A stretch of 39,683 nucleotides of DNA from Helicobacter sp. MIT 00-7814 (GTDB lineage Bacteria > Campylobacterota > Campylobacteria > Campylobacterales > Helicobacteraceae): positions 1-39,683 of the forward strand of contig NZ_NXLL01000020.1 of assembly GCF_003364115.1 (NCBI RefSeq), in the 5' to 3' direction. Below the pieces are notes generated by a model that was not told where the DNA came from, did not search any database, and worked only from the letters and a program-made list of their open reading frames with translations. Below, one piece after another: positions 16,635 to 24,128 of this stretch (position 1 is the first letter of the stretch; each line of letters begins with the position of its first letter). A program made the translations under genes and the position numbers.

Positions 16635-17411
16635 TTAATTCTCTGCTTGAAAATCCTGCAAAAAGAGATGTAATTTCTTGTATTCTTCCTTATTGAAGTA
16701 GCGCCATTTGCCACAAGGCAGGGCATTGAGATTACAAAAGCCATAGTTTACACGCTTTAAGTCCAAAATCTCATAGCCAAATTGCGCGAAAAATCTGCGT
16801 AGCTCGCGATTTTTCCCCTCACATAAGCTCACACGCAATTTTGGGAATCTTTGGCTGTCTTTAAGAATTGTCACTTCTGTAAATGGACGCAAAATCACTT
16901 CTTTTTGCGCTGTTTTTGGATGCGCGCCTTTGGTGTTTGTGAGCGTTATTGGCGCGCTAGATTCTAGCATTTTATTAAGAGAATCTAGGAGTTTTTGGCT
17001 TAGCGGTTTGTCAAGCTTAAGATTATACACACGCTCTAAATTCGCGTTGCTTAGCGCATGCACGAGCATTTTATTATCGCTTAAAATTAAAAGCCCTTCA
17101 CTTGCAAAATCAAGCCGCCCCACATAGCTAAAGCCCCTAAACTTAGAATCCAAACTTTCATAAATCGTGCGCCTGCCTAGCTCATCGCGCTTGCTGACAA
17201 TCTCGCCTTTTGGCTTGTGATAGATAATCGCGGTGTAATTATGCGAGGGTTTTAAAAGCTTGCCATCGACAAAAACTTTATCAGATTCACTAAGTTTGCT
17301 TTGCAAAGTAGCCTTTGTGCGCCCGATACGCACGCGCCCAGATTCTATAAGCGCATCAGCTTCACGGCGGGAAAATTGAGAATTATGAGCGATAAATTGA
17401 TTTAAGCGCAT
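16635..17411 (-). CDS. 23S rRNA pseudouridine synthase (RsuA/RluB family)
   Basis: An RNA-modifying enzyme that converts a specific uridine in ribosomal RNA to pseudouridine. The N-terminus is an S4 RNA-binding domain (MRLNQFIAHNSQFSRREAD...). The catalytic domain carries the nucleophile in YVGRLDFASEGLLIL, and EGKNRELRRFFAQFG near residue 200 is a family signature. The start at 17411 is preferred because the S4 domain begins there; an in-frame ATG at 17459 would add 16 residues and overlap manC by 20 bases. The ribosome binding site is weak. RluB is the most likely subtype but cannot be fixed by eye. Confidence 0.9.
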   Translation of the reverse strand: MRLNQFIAHNSQFSRREADALIESGRVRIGRTKATLQSKLSESDKVFVDGKLLKPSHNYTAIIYHKPKGEIVSKRDELGRRTIYESLDSKFRGFSYVGRLDFASEGLLILSDNKMLVHALSNANLERVYNLKLDKPLSQKLLDSLNKMLESSAPITLTNTKGAHPKTAQKEVILRPFTEVTILKDSQRFPKLRVSLCEGKNRELRRFFAQFGYEILDLKRVNYGFCNLNALPCGKWRYFNKEEYKKLHLFLQDFQAEN

Positions 17412-17439
17412 AGTTGTGATCCATTTAGCCCTGAAATCG

Positions 17440-18942
17440 CTACCTGCGCGCAAAGTCATCTTCTAAGCGCACGATATCATCTTCGCCTAGATACTCACCC
17501 ATTTGCACTTCGATAAGCACAAGCGGGATTTTGCCCGGATTTTCTAGCCTGTGTGTCTCGCCCATAGGGATGTAGGTTGATTGATTAGCTTTCAAAAAAA
17601 GCTCTTTTTGCCCAATAGTGACAATCGCGCTCCCGCTTACTACGATCCAATGCTCATTCCTATGAAAATGCTTTTGCAAACTAAGGCGCTTGCGCGGTTT
17701 GACGACAATTTGCTTGATTTTGTAATTACTAGATTCTAAAAGCACGCTATAAGTGCCCCATGGGCGGTGCGCGGTGTTGTGAATCTGCGTAAGCTCTGGG
17801 TGAGAGGTTTTTAAAAGATTTACGACTTCTTTAATGCGTTGTGTTTGGCTAAGTGGCGCAACTAGCGTGCAATCCCCGCTATCAATAATGGCTAGATTTT
17901 CCACGCCAATGGTGGCTACGAGCTTTTGCGAGATAACAAAGTTATTGCGAGAATCTAGCGCGATTAAATCACTTTTATGCGCATTTCCTTGAGAATCTTC
18001 TTGCCACTCTTTTTTGAGCGCTTCAAAGCCCCCAACATCATTCCACGTAAAATCCCCCTCCACGCACGCTACCTTGCTACTTTTTTCCATCAATGCATAA
18101 TCAATGCTAATCTCTTCAATCTCTTCGCTCACATTTGGCAAGAGACGCAAAATTTGAGAATCCGCACTTTTAGAATCTTTTTGAGAATCCTTACCTTGCG
18201 CGCGGAAAGCATTTTGCTCTTTGCTTAAAATATACGCCTTTTTGCACGCGTTATAAAGCTCTGGGGCGTGCGTTTCTAGCTCTTTTAAAAAGACATTTGC
18301 CTTAAAGCAAAACATTCCGCTATTCCAAAAATAATTTTTAGATTCTAGGTATTTTTGGGCGGTCTCTTTATTTGGTTTTTCGACAAACTGCTCGACAATG
18401 CCATCCTTTGCCTTTATATAGCCATAGCCCGTATGCGCAGAATCTGGCTTAATCCCAAAAGTCACCAAAAAGCCCTTAGCGCTTAGCTCTAGCGCCTTTT
18501 CAATGCACTCGACATAGGCTTTTTGATTGCTGATTAAATGATCGCTTGGTAGGGCTAAAATTATTTCATCTTCATCAATTTCAAAGGCATTGAGCGCGGC
18601 AAAGCAAAGCGCTGGCGCGGTGTTTTTGGCTACAGATTCTAAAAGAAAAGAATCCACAAAAACCCCCACTTGATTTGCAATATCTTGCGCTAGGAAAAAG
18701 TGCTTATCATTAGTAATCACGCTAAAGCGTGCATTATGACTTTGGCAAAAGTTTGCATTCCGCAAAAGCGTTTTAGCAAAAAGGCTTGAAGTCTCTTCAC
18801 TTGCGGTGGTCGCAAGGTAGGGATTTTGCGTTGGATCTTGTTTTTGTGGCGGAAGAATCGGGGCAAATTGCTTTGGCAAAAGCTCGCGTGATAGAGGCCA
18901 AAGCCTCGTGCCAGAACCCCCACAAAGTATGCTAATTGTCAT
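17440..18942 (-). CDS. manC: Mannose-1-phosphate guanylyltransferase / mannose-6-phosphate isomerase
   Basis: A 500-residue bifunctional enzyme of the ManC/AlgA type that makes GDP-mannose, the precursor of mannose and fucose in lipopolysaccharide or glycoproteins. The nucleotidyltransferase domain opens with ILCGGSGTRLWPLSRELLPK (residues 5-24) and contains FVEKPNKETA and NSGMFCF. The C-terminal cupin isomerase domain contains HRPWGTYSVLLES, KPRKRLSLQKHFHRNEHW and the closing YLGEDDIVRLEDDF. It has its own promoter and AAGGAG ribosome binding site. No other sugar-nucleotide genes are in the window. Confidence 0.96.
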   Translation of the reverse strand: MTISILCGGSGTRLWPLSRELLPKQFAPILPPQKQDPTQNPYLATTASEETSSLFAKTLLRNANFCQSHNARFSVITNDKHFFLAQDIANQVGVFVDSFLLESVAKNTAPALCFAALNAFEIDEDEIILALPSDHLISNQKAYVECIEKALELSAKGFLVTFGIKPDSAHTGYGYIKAKDGIVEQFVEKPNKETAQKYLESKNYFWNSGMFCFKANVFLKELETHAPELYNACKKAYILSKEQNAFRAQGKDSQKDSKSADSQILRLLPNVSEEIEEISIDYALMEKSSKVACVEGDFTWNDVGGFEALKKEWQEDSQGNAHKSDLIALDSRNNFVISQKLVATIGVENLAIIDSGDCTLVAPLSQTQRIKEVVNLLKTSHPELTQIHNTAHRPWGTYSVLLESSNYKIKQIVVKPRKRLSLQKHFHRNEHWIVVSGSAIVTIGQKELFLKANQSTYIPMGETHRLENPGKIPLVLIEVQMGEYLGEDDIVRLEDDFARR

Positions 18943-18997
18943 AAAAACTCCTTAAAATTTCTTAATTAATTTACATTCTCAAGCGACTAATCGCGCC

Positions 18998-19003
18998 ATT
19001 ATA
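18998..19003 (-). promoter_or_regulatory. Promoter -10 box (TATAAT) for manC
   Basis: On the minus strand CCTATAATGGCGCG lies about 55 bp before the manC start. It is one of the best matches to the TATAAT consensus in the window. Confidence 0.6.
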
Positions 19004-19031
19004 GGCTAAATTGCAAAAAGTTGCAAATTGA

Positions 19032-19412
19032 CAAAACCCTAATTTTAAGACTTTAGCCAATGTCGGAGCTATAGGGGCTGAAAGCACAATGGCAATAGGA
19101 GTAGGCAGAGCAAATCAGCTAGCTGCTACGACAAGAACTAGTATGCTTGAGAGAGGATTAGCAGGGAAACCTACAGCTGCTCCAAGTAATGCGCCACGAT
19201 TAGAATATTCAGGCTCTTATACATTCTCAAACTCTATGTTTAGAGATTTTGGGACTATGAGTGGGAGAGAGCAAAGAGGATTTATGAGAGACTTTAGACA
19301 GCAAAGCCCAAGTAGAGCAAATGCGTTTGAAAGACAATATAATGCTTTACATCAGAATCCTTTGGGAAGTAATGGGGGGATAGTTGAGATGGGAGTTAAG
19401 CCTAATTGGTAA
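19032..19412 (+). pseudogene. Orphan C-terminal protein fragment, possible toxin tip
   Basis: The reading frame is open from a stop at 19029-19031 and ends with TAA at 19412. The only ATG (19089) has no ribosome binding site and lies in the middle of what looks like continuous protein (FKTLANVGAIGAES before it, MAIGVGRANQLAATT after it). The likely reading is the 3' end of a larger gene whose front is gone. Residues after the ATG include LEYSGSYTFSNSMFRDFGTMS and end GGIVEMGVKPNW. The Ala/Gly-rich lead followed by a polar, basic tip resembles the C-terminus of large secreted toxins, but no domain was recognised and this is only an inference. Base composition is AT-richer than the neighbours. 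Confidence 0.4.
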
Positions 19413-19418
19413 TTAAAG

Positions 19419-19446
19419 TTAATTAGCACTATTTCGTGCTAATTAA
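19419..19446. terminator. Bidirectional hairpin terminator
   Basis: TTAATTAGCAC (19419-19429) and GTGCTAATTAA (19436-19446) form a perfect 11-bp stem with a 6-base loop between two convergent genes, only 6 bases after the upstream stop and overlapping the stop codon of the minus-strand gene. Confidence 0.65.
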
Positions 19447-19978
19447 TAATTCTATATTGTCCTTTTTTCATTTCCTGCTTTAATCTTTCTAAGTGTTTTA
19501 TATAAGTAGGATCTTTAGCTTCCTCTCTACTCTCGTCAGCCCACATAGCTGTTACAACACCTACTGGAGGAACGGAGTCCAAGCTAATTACTTTTAATTC
19601 TCCACTTTCAATAAAATTAGCAATATCATCTTGCGTGAATTGGGGATAAATAGGTTCTTTAAGATAAGTTAGAACCCAATATCCATTTTCGTGATTCCTC
19701 AATCTCTCAACAACCTTTGCCTTTGCTGCACTATCCCACGCATTCCAATATGACTCCTCTTTAGAGTCTTTGCTTTCTTTGAGGTATTTTTCATAGGCTG
19801 CTTTCCATTCTTTCTTAGAAGTGATTAAGCCTTTGCTTTTGTCATCATCAGCGCAGATTTTAGCCCATTCCTCAGAAGTCATATCTCTATCTGAGCGATC
19901 CATAGTGTATCCATTAGCTGGAATGCTAGTATCACTAAATGTCATACCAAGTAGATAACCTAGTGCAAAGCTACCCAT
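19439..19978 (-). CDS. Hypothetical protein, 179 residues
   Basis: No family was recognised. A strong AAAGGAG lies 8 bases before the ATG, so the gene is probably expressed. The protein opens with a short hydrophobic stretch (MGSFALGYLLGMTF) too short for a confident membrane helix, then becomes highly charged with many Trp, Lys, Glu and Asp residues (DMTSEEWAKICADDDKSKG, SYWNAWDSAAKAK). A C-terminal part includes IYPQFTQDDIANFI and VGVVTAMWADES. It is convergent with the orphan fragment and shares its terminator. The acidic, tryptophan-rich character could suit an immunity or inhibitor protein, but nothing in the sequence proves that. Confidence 0.65.
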   Translation of the reverse strand: MGSFALGYLLGMTFSDTSIPANGYTMDRSDRDMTSEEWAKICADDDKSKGLITSKKEWKAAYEKYLKESKDSKEESYWNAWDSAAKAKVVERLRNHENGYWVLTYLKEPIYPQFTQDDIANFIESGELKVISLDSVPPVGVVTAMWADESREEAKDPTYIKHLERLKQEMKKGQYRIIN

Positions 19979-20076
19979 AGCCTTTTCTCCTTTCGTTTTA
20001 GATTTATTTTGCAGGCATTATAGAGAGTTTCGGGGAAAAATGCAAATGTGGCTACACCTCATAAGTCCCACACACC

Positions 20077-20106
20077 TTGACTTCATTTTGTAAAAAGTGT
20101 TACACT
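20077..20106 (+). promoter_or_regulatory. Promoter and candidate operator of the toxin-antitoxin pair
   Basis: TTGACT (20077-20082) and TACACT (20101-20106) are separated by 18 bp, a good sigma-70-like pair. The -10 box lies inside the perfect palindrome AGTGT-T-ACACT (20096-20106). A dimeric antitoxin bound there would block the promoter, the usual autoregulation of RelBE-type modules. Confidence 0.5.
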
Positions 20107-20133
20107 CTCATAACAAAATTTTAAGGGGTTAGC

Positions 20134-20358
20134 ATGACTATAATCTCACAAGAAATAGAGCATTTGCTTACTCTCACACAAAAAGAGAGCGATTTAAGTA
20201 AAGAGCAGATTCTTACTAATGCTTTGCAAAACTACCTCGAAGATATGCAGGATTACAAATCTGCGCTTGAAGCTGAGGAAAGATTGCTTAAAAATCCGCG
20301 CTTAAGTAGTTTAGATGAGTTAATGAAAAAGGCTAATATCAATGCAAGTGAGCTTTGA
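20134..20358 (+). CDS. Antitoxin of RelBE-like module
   Basis: A 74-residue acidic protein directly before a RelE-like toxin and overlapping it by 17 bases. The N-terminal part (SQEIEHLLTLTQKES) reads like a small DNA-binding domain. The following helix ILTNALQNYLEDMQDYKSALEAEER resembles the dimer helix of ribbon-helix-helix antitoxins, and the C-terminal SSLDELMKKANI would wrap the toxin. AAGGGG precedes the ATG. The family assignment rests mainly on the size, composition and partner. It probably represses its own promoter through the palindrome at 20096-20106. Confidence 0.8.
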   Translation: MTIISQEIEHLLTLTQKESDLSKEQILTNALQNYLEDMQDYKSALEAEERLLKNPRLSSLDELMKKANINASEL

Positions 20359-20599
20359 GGAAAGAGCCGAAAAAGAGTTTTTAAAGCTTAGCAAAAGCAT
20401 TCAAATTCAGATTCTTAAATATCTCAAAAAAGTTGAAGCATTAGAAAATCCAAAAGATATGGGAAAGCCACTGCGTGGGAATCTTAAAGATTATTGGCGT
20501 TATAGAGTTGGTGATTATAGGTTAATTTGCAAGATTAGAGAGCAAGAATTGCTCGTGGTTGTCGTGGCACTCAATCATAGAAGCAAGGTTTATAAATAA
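20342..20599 (+). CDS. RelE/ParE-family toxin
   Basis: An 85-residue basic protein of the RelE superfamily. The pattern KPLRGNLKDYWRYRVGDYRL at residues 41-60, followed by ICKI, a hydrophobic strand VVVVALNHR and a terminal KVYK, is typical of RelE-type mRNA interferases that cleave mRNA in the ribosomal A site. Both the arginines and the terminal Tyr needed for activity in the family appear present. It begins inside the antitoxin gene, so translation is probably coupled. The module is in a GCGC-poor stretch between core genes, which points to acquisition by transfer. Confidence 0.88.
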   Translation: MQVSFEERAEKEFLKLSKSIQIQILKYLKKVEALENPKDMGKPLRGNLKDYWRYRVGDYRLICKIREQELLVVVVALNHRSKVYK

Positions 20600-20649
20600 A
20601 TTACTATTTGGTTTTTTGCTACACTCAAAACACACTTAAATTTGTAAGC

Positions 20650-20655
20650 TATAAT
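20650..20655 (+). promoter_or_regulatory. Promoter -10 box (TATAAT) for the YejA-like gene
   Basis: AGCTATAATGCGCC lies 41 bp before the GTG start, after an AT-rich run (20600-20645). Confidence 0.6.
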
Positions 20656-20690
20656 GCGCCAAAAATTACGCTTTTAAGCAAGGGGTTTTG

Positions 20691-22670
20691 GTGGCGAGAA
20701 TCTACACAGCAAAAATCTATGCAACAAAAATCAATATAATGAGAATCCACGCGATGAGAATCTTTATAATCAGTATTTTTAGCCTTTGTGTGGCATTTGG
20801 GGCGCAAGGCGAAGCGCCTAAGGGGATATATGGTGAGACACCTAAGGGGACGCATGACAAGGCGCAAAATATGGCGCAAGGTGGCATGCATGCGCTCACA
20901 CTTTTTGGCACGCCAAAATACCCAAAAACTTTCACGCATTTTGATTACGCAAATCCAAACGCGCCAAAGGGCGGGATTCTCAAAAGTTACGAGCTAGGAG
21001 ATTTTAACTCGCTAAATCCCTTCATCCAAAAAGGCAATCCCGCTTCAAATCTCGACACGCTCGTGTATGACACGCTCGGCGTTGGCGCGCTTGATGAGAG
21101 TGCGACAGAATATGGGCTTATCGCAAAGGAGTTTATCAAAGATCCGCAGGGCTACTTTTTGGAATGCGTGATTGATGAGCGCGCGCGCTTTAGCGATGGT
21201 GTGGCGGTGAGTGCGGAAGATGTGAAGTTTAGCTTTGATACTTTGATAAATCTAGGCAAGCTTGAATACCAGCGCTATTATGCAGATGTCAAGGAAGTGC
21301 AGGTGCTAGATTCTAAACGCGTGCGCTTTGTGTTTAAAACGAATGAAAATTCCGAACTCGCGCTTATTCTCTCCCAGCTTCCCATTCTACCAAAGCATAT
21401 TTTTTACAAAAATGGCAAAAACACTTTTGGCGCAGATTCTCTCACGCCTCCTGTTGGCAGTGGCGCGTATAGCGTGGATTCTTATGAGATTGGGCGCAAG
21501 ATTGTGTATAAGAGAAATCCAAACTATTGGGCGAAAGATCACCCCACGCGCAAAGGTTTCTTTAATTTTGATACTATCATTATTGAATACTACAAAGATC
21601 CTGTTGTCGCACAGCAGGCGTTTATAGGTGGCGCGTATGATTGGCGTGTGGAGTCAAGCGCGAAAGTGTGGGCGAAAGACTATCAGACAAACAAGCAAGA
21701 GCTTTTAAGCAAAATCATTATCCCAAATAAGCTTCCTAGCACACTTCAGGGATTTTTTTTCAACACCAAACAGCGATTTTTCAAGGATAAGCGCGTGCGC
21801 GAGGCGATTTTTTACGCCTTTGATTTTGAATGGAGCAACGCGCATTTATTTTTCAATCAGTATGAGCGCACGATAAATATTTTTGACAATTCCCGCTTTG
21901 CCTCAAGTGGTGTCCCAAAGGGGCTAGAGCGCAAAATTTTGCAAAAGCTAGAGCTTGATGATGCGCGGATTCTAAATTTTGCCTACCTTATCCCGCGCAC
22001 GGATTTGGCATTGCCACAAAATATAGAATCTGGTTATGTGGATTGGGAAGGCGTGAAGCATGAGCCAAACAAGGCGCTTTTAGCACAAGATCGTAGGGAA
22101 AATCTCAAATACGCCGCAAAGCTCTTAAAGCAAGCGGGCTTTGTGTTTAAAGATGGCGTGTTGGTGGATTCTCAAAACCAACCGCTAGAGTTTGAGATTC
22201 TCATCAATTACGAAGCGTTTGAGCGCATTTGCCTGCCTTTTATTGAAAATCTCAAAACCCTTGGAATCCGCGCCACGCTCACAAAAGTCGATGATATACA
22301 ATACACAAACCGCTTGAGGGATTTTCAGTATGATATGGTTATCGAGCTTGTGGGGCAGAGCCTTAATCCGGGGAACGAACAGCGTTTTTATTGGGGGAGC
22401 GAGGCGGCGCAAAAAAGTGGCGGGCGCAATTACGCGCGCATTGATGAAAAAAATGTCGATGCGCTTATAAATGGGCTTATAAACGCGCGCAATGAGGAGG
22501 AAAAAGAAGCCTATGGGCGCGCACTTGATAGAATCTTGCTTTGGGGATTTTATGTCATTCCGCATTTTCACGCGCAAGGCTATCGCGTGGCATTTTGGAA
22601 TGATAGAATCGCCATGCCACAAAATGCCCCCATATACGGCTTTAGCCCCTATTTGTGGTGGGCGAAATGA
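20691..22670 (+). CDS. YejA-like periplasmic peptide-binding protein of ABC transporter
   Basis: A periplasmic binding protein of the SBP_bac_5 family. The mature start LTLFGTPKYPKTFTHFDYANPNAPKGG is characteristic of YejA-type proteins, which deliver peptides such as microcin C to an inner-membrane permease; PPVGSGAYSVDSYEIGR and FFFNTKQRFFKDKRVREAIFYA are further family blocks. The GTG at 20691 follows AGGGG; a TTG at 20688 or ATG codons at 20739 and 20754 are alternatives. The N-terminus is unusual: a five-residue unit built from a 15-bp repeat precedes and forms part of the signal peptide (hydrophobic core IFIISIFSLCVAFGA). The permease genes yejB, yejE and yejF are not adjacent. Confidence 0.9.
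   Translation: MARIYTAKIYATKINIMRIHAMRIFIISIFSLCVAFGAQGEAPKGIYGETPKGTHDKAQNMAQGGMHALTLFGTPKYPKTFTHFDYANPNAPKGGILKSYELGDFNSLNPFIQKGNPASNLDTLVYDTLGVGALDESATEYGLIAKEFIKDPQGYFLECVIDERARFSDGVAVSAEDVKFSFDTLINLGKLEYQRYYADVKEVQVLDSKRVRFVFKTNENSELALILSQLPILPKHIFYKNGKNTFGADSLTPPVGSGAYSVDSYEIGRKIVYKRNPNYWAKDHPTRKGFFNFDTIIIEYYKDPVVAQQAFIGGAYDWRVESSAKVWAKDYQTNKQELLSKIIIPNKLPSTLQGFFFNTKQRFFKDKRVREAIFYAFDFEWSNAHLFFNQYERTINIFDNSRFASSGVPKGLERKILQKLELDDARILNFAYLIPRTDLALPQNIESGYVDWEGVKHEPNKALLAQDRRENLKYAAKLLKQAGFVFKDGVLVDSQNQPLEFEILINYEAFERICLPFIENLKTLGIRATLTKVDDIQYTNRLRDFQYDMVIELVGQSLNPGNEQRFYWGSEAAQKSGGRNYARIDEKNVDALINGLINARNEEEKEAYGRALDRILLWGFYVIPHFHAQGYRVAFWNDRIAMPQNAPIYGFSPYLWWAK
20700..20774 (+). repeat. 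Degenerate 15-bp tandem repeat in the signal peptide coding region
   Basis: Five consecutive 15-base units start at 20700, 20715, 20730, 20745 and 20760. Each begins with ATC and encodes Ile-x-x-x-(Lys/Arg/Ser): IYTAK, IYATK, INIMR, IHAMR, IFIIS. A sixth, weaker unit (IFSLC) may follow. Confidence 0.7.
20808..20855 (+). repeat. 24-bp tandem duplication after the signal peptide
   Basis: Two adjacent 24-base units (20808-20831 and 20832-20855) encode GEAPKGIY and GETPKGTH. The units share CCTAAGGGGA and differ at several positions. They lie just after the predicted signal cleavage site of the YejA-like protein. Confidence 0.65.
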
Positions 22671-22721
22671 GTGCGTTTTTAAGAAAATTTTTGACTAATA
22701 AGCTTTTTAGTTTATTCAAGC

Positions 22722-22727
22722 TACAAT
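22722..22727 (+). promoter_or_regulatory. Promoter -10 box (TACAAT) for the NSS transporter gene
   Basis: AGCTACAATGCGCGCGC lies 39 bp before the start codon, following a T-rich stretch. Confidence 0.5.
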
Positions 22728-22765
22728 GCGCGCGCTTAATTTTTACAAAAAACTAAAGGCGGTGC

Positions 22766-24091
22766 ATGCGAGCGCGTTTTGGCAGTCAATTTACCTACAT
22801 TCTTACCATTGCTGGGGCGACTATTGGTTTTGGTGCGATTTGGCGTTTTCCATATTTGGTGTGGGAAAATGGCGGTGGCGCGTATGTGTTGCTTTTTTGT
22901 ATTGCGATGCTTTTGATTGGAATTCCTATGATTTTGGTAGAAAATGTCATCGGCAGGCGCACGCATTGCAATAGTATCGATTGCTTTGGCGGAAGTGTGA
23001 ATGGCAAAAAAATCCACAGATTCTGGAAAATCACAGGGATTTTGGGCGCGCTTGGCTCATTTGGGATTATGGCGTTTTATATGGTGCTAGCGGGCAGGGT
23101 TTTGAGCTTTCTTGTGGGGATTTTTAGCGGTGGGCTTGATTTGTCAAGTCCGCTAAGTTTGGAGCAAACGCAAAGCTTTTATGCGCAGAATGTAGAGAGC
23201 GCGCCTTTGCGCGTGGCGCTTTTTACCGCGCTTTTTGTTGGGGTGAATTGGTTTATCTTAGCACGTGGCGTGATTGGCGGGATTGAGCGCGTGGCAAGCT
23301 TTTTGATGCCATTACTTTTTTTATTTTTCGCGCTTATCATCGCGCGCAATCTCACGCTTGAAGGTGCGATGGAAGGCATAAGATTCTATCTTCACCCAGA
23401 TTTTAGCAAGCTAAGCGCGAAGCTTTTTATCGAGGTGCTGGGGCAGGTGTTTTTTGCGCTTTCCCTTGGCTTTGGCGTGGTGATTACGCTTTCATCATTT
23501 TTGGATAAAAAAGAGCATTTATTGAAAGTAGCAAGCCTTACAGGCGTGATAAATACGCTTATTGCGCTATTGGCTGGATTTATGATTTTTCCAGCGATTT
23601 ATAGCGTGGGCGGGACGCCGGATTTTGGCGCGGATTTGGTGTTTAAGTCTTTGCCCATTGCCTTTTCGCAAATGCACTTTGGCGCGATTGTGGCGGTTGG
23701 ATTCTTTTTGTTATTACTCATTGCAGCACTTACAACGACGCTGCCTATTTATGAAGTCATTATTACTATTTTGCAAGAAAAGCTTAAATTTTCGCGTCAA
23801 AAGAGCATCGCCATCACGCTTTTGGGAATCTTTGTGCTTGGGAATGTTCCCTGTGTGCTAAATCAAAGCGTTTTTGATAGCTTTAATTGGGTGAGTGGGA
23901 ATATACTTTTTGTGCTGACAGGGCTTTTGTGCGCGCTGTTTGTTGGGTGGATTCTTAAAGGTGAGGCAAAGCGCGAGCTTAGCAATGATAAGGATATAAA
24001 AAGCATCTTTGTGGGAATCTGGTTTTATTATGTGAAGTTTATCGTGCCATTAGTGATTGTGGCGATTTTTGTGAGTAATTTTATTTTTTAA
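22766..24091 (+). CDS. Sodium-dependent amino-acid transporter, NSS family
   Basis: A 441-residue inner-membrane protein of the neurotransmitter:sodium symporter family, expected to import an amino acid with sodium; about eleven hydrophobic segments are visible. The signature of helix 1 is AGATIGFGAIWRFPYLVWENGGG (residues 16-38). Compared with LeuT, the sodium-ligand region AGN-AVGLGN reads AGA-TIGFGA, so two asparagines are replaced by alanine (residues 18 and 24). Helix 6 to 8 segments (LGQVFFALSLGFGVVITLSSF) retain the family pattern. The ATG at 22766 follows AAAGGCGG. The substrate is unknown. Confidence 0.9.
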   Translation: MRARFGSQFTYILTIAGATIGFGAIWRFPYLVWENGGGAYVLLFCIAMLLIGIPMILVENVIGRRTHCNSIDCFGGSVNGKKIHRFWKITGILGALGSFGIMAFYMVLAGRVLSFLVGIFSGGLDLSSPLSLEQTQSFYAQNVESAPLRVALFTALFVGVNWFILARGVIGGIERVASFLMPLLFLFFALIIARNLTLEGAMEGIRFYLHPDFSKLSAKLFIEVLGQVFFALSLGFGVVITLSSFLDKKEHLLKVASLTGVINTLIALLAGFMIFPAIYSVGGTPDFGADLVFKSLPIAFSQMHFGAIVAVGFFLLLLIAALTTTLPIYEVIITILQEKLKFSRQKSIAITLLGIFVLGNVPCVLNQSVFDSFNWVSGNILFVLTGLLCALFVGWILKGEAKRELSNDKDIKSIFVGIWFYYVKFIVPLVIVAIFVSNFIF

Positions 24092-24128
24092 AAGCGCGTG
24101 AATTTTGCAAATTTTTAAGGAGGGGTGA

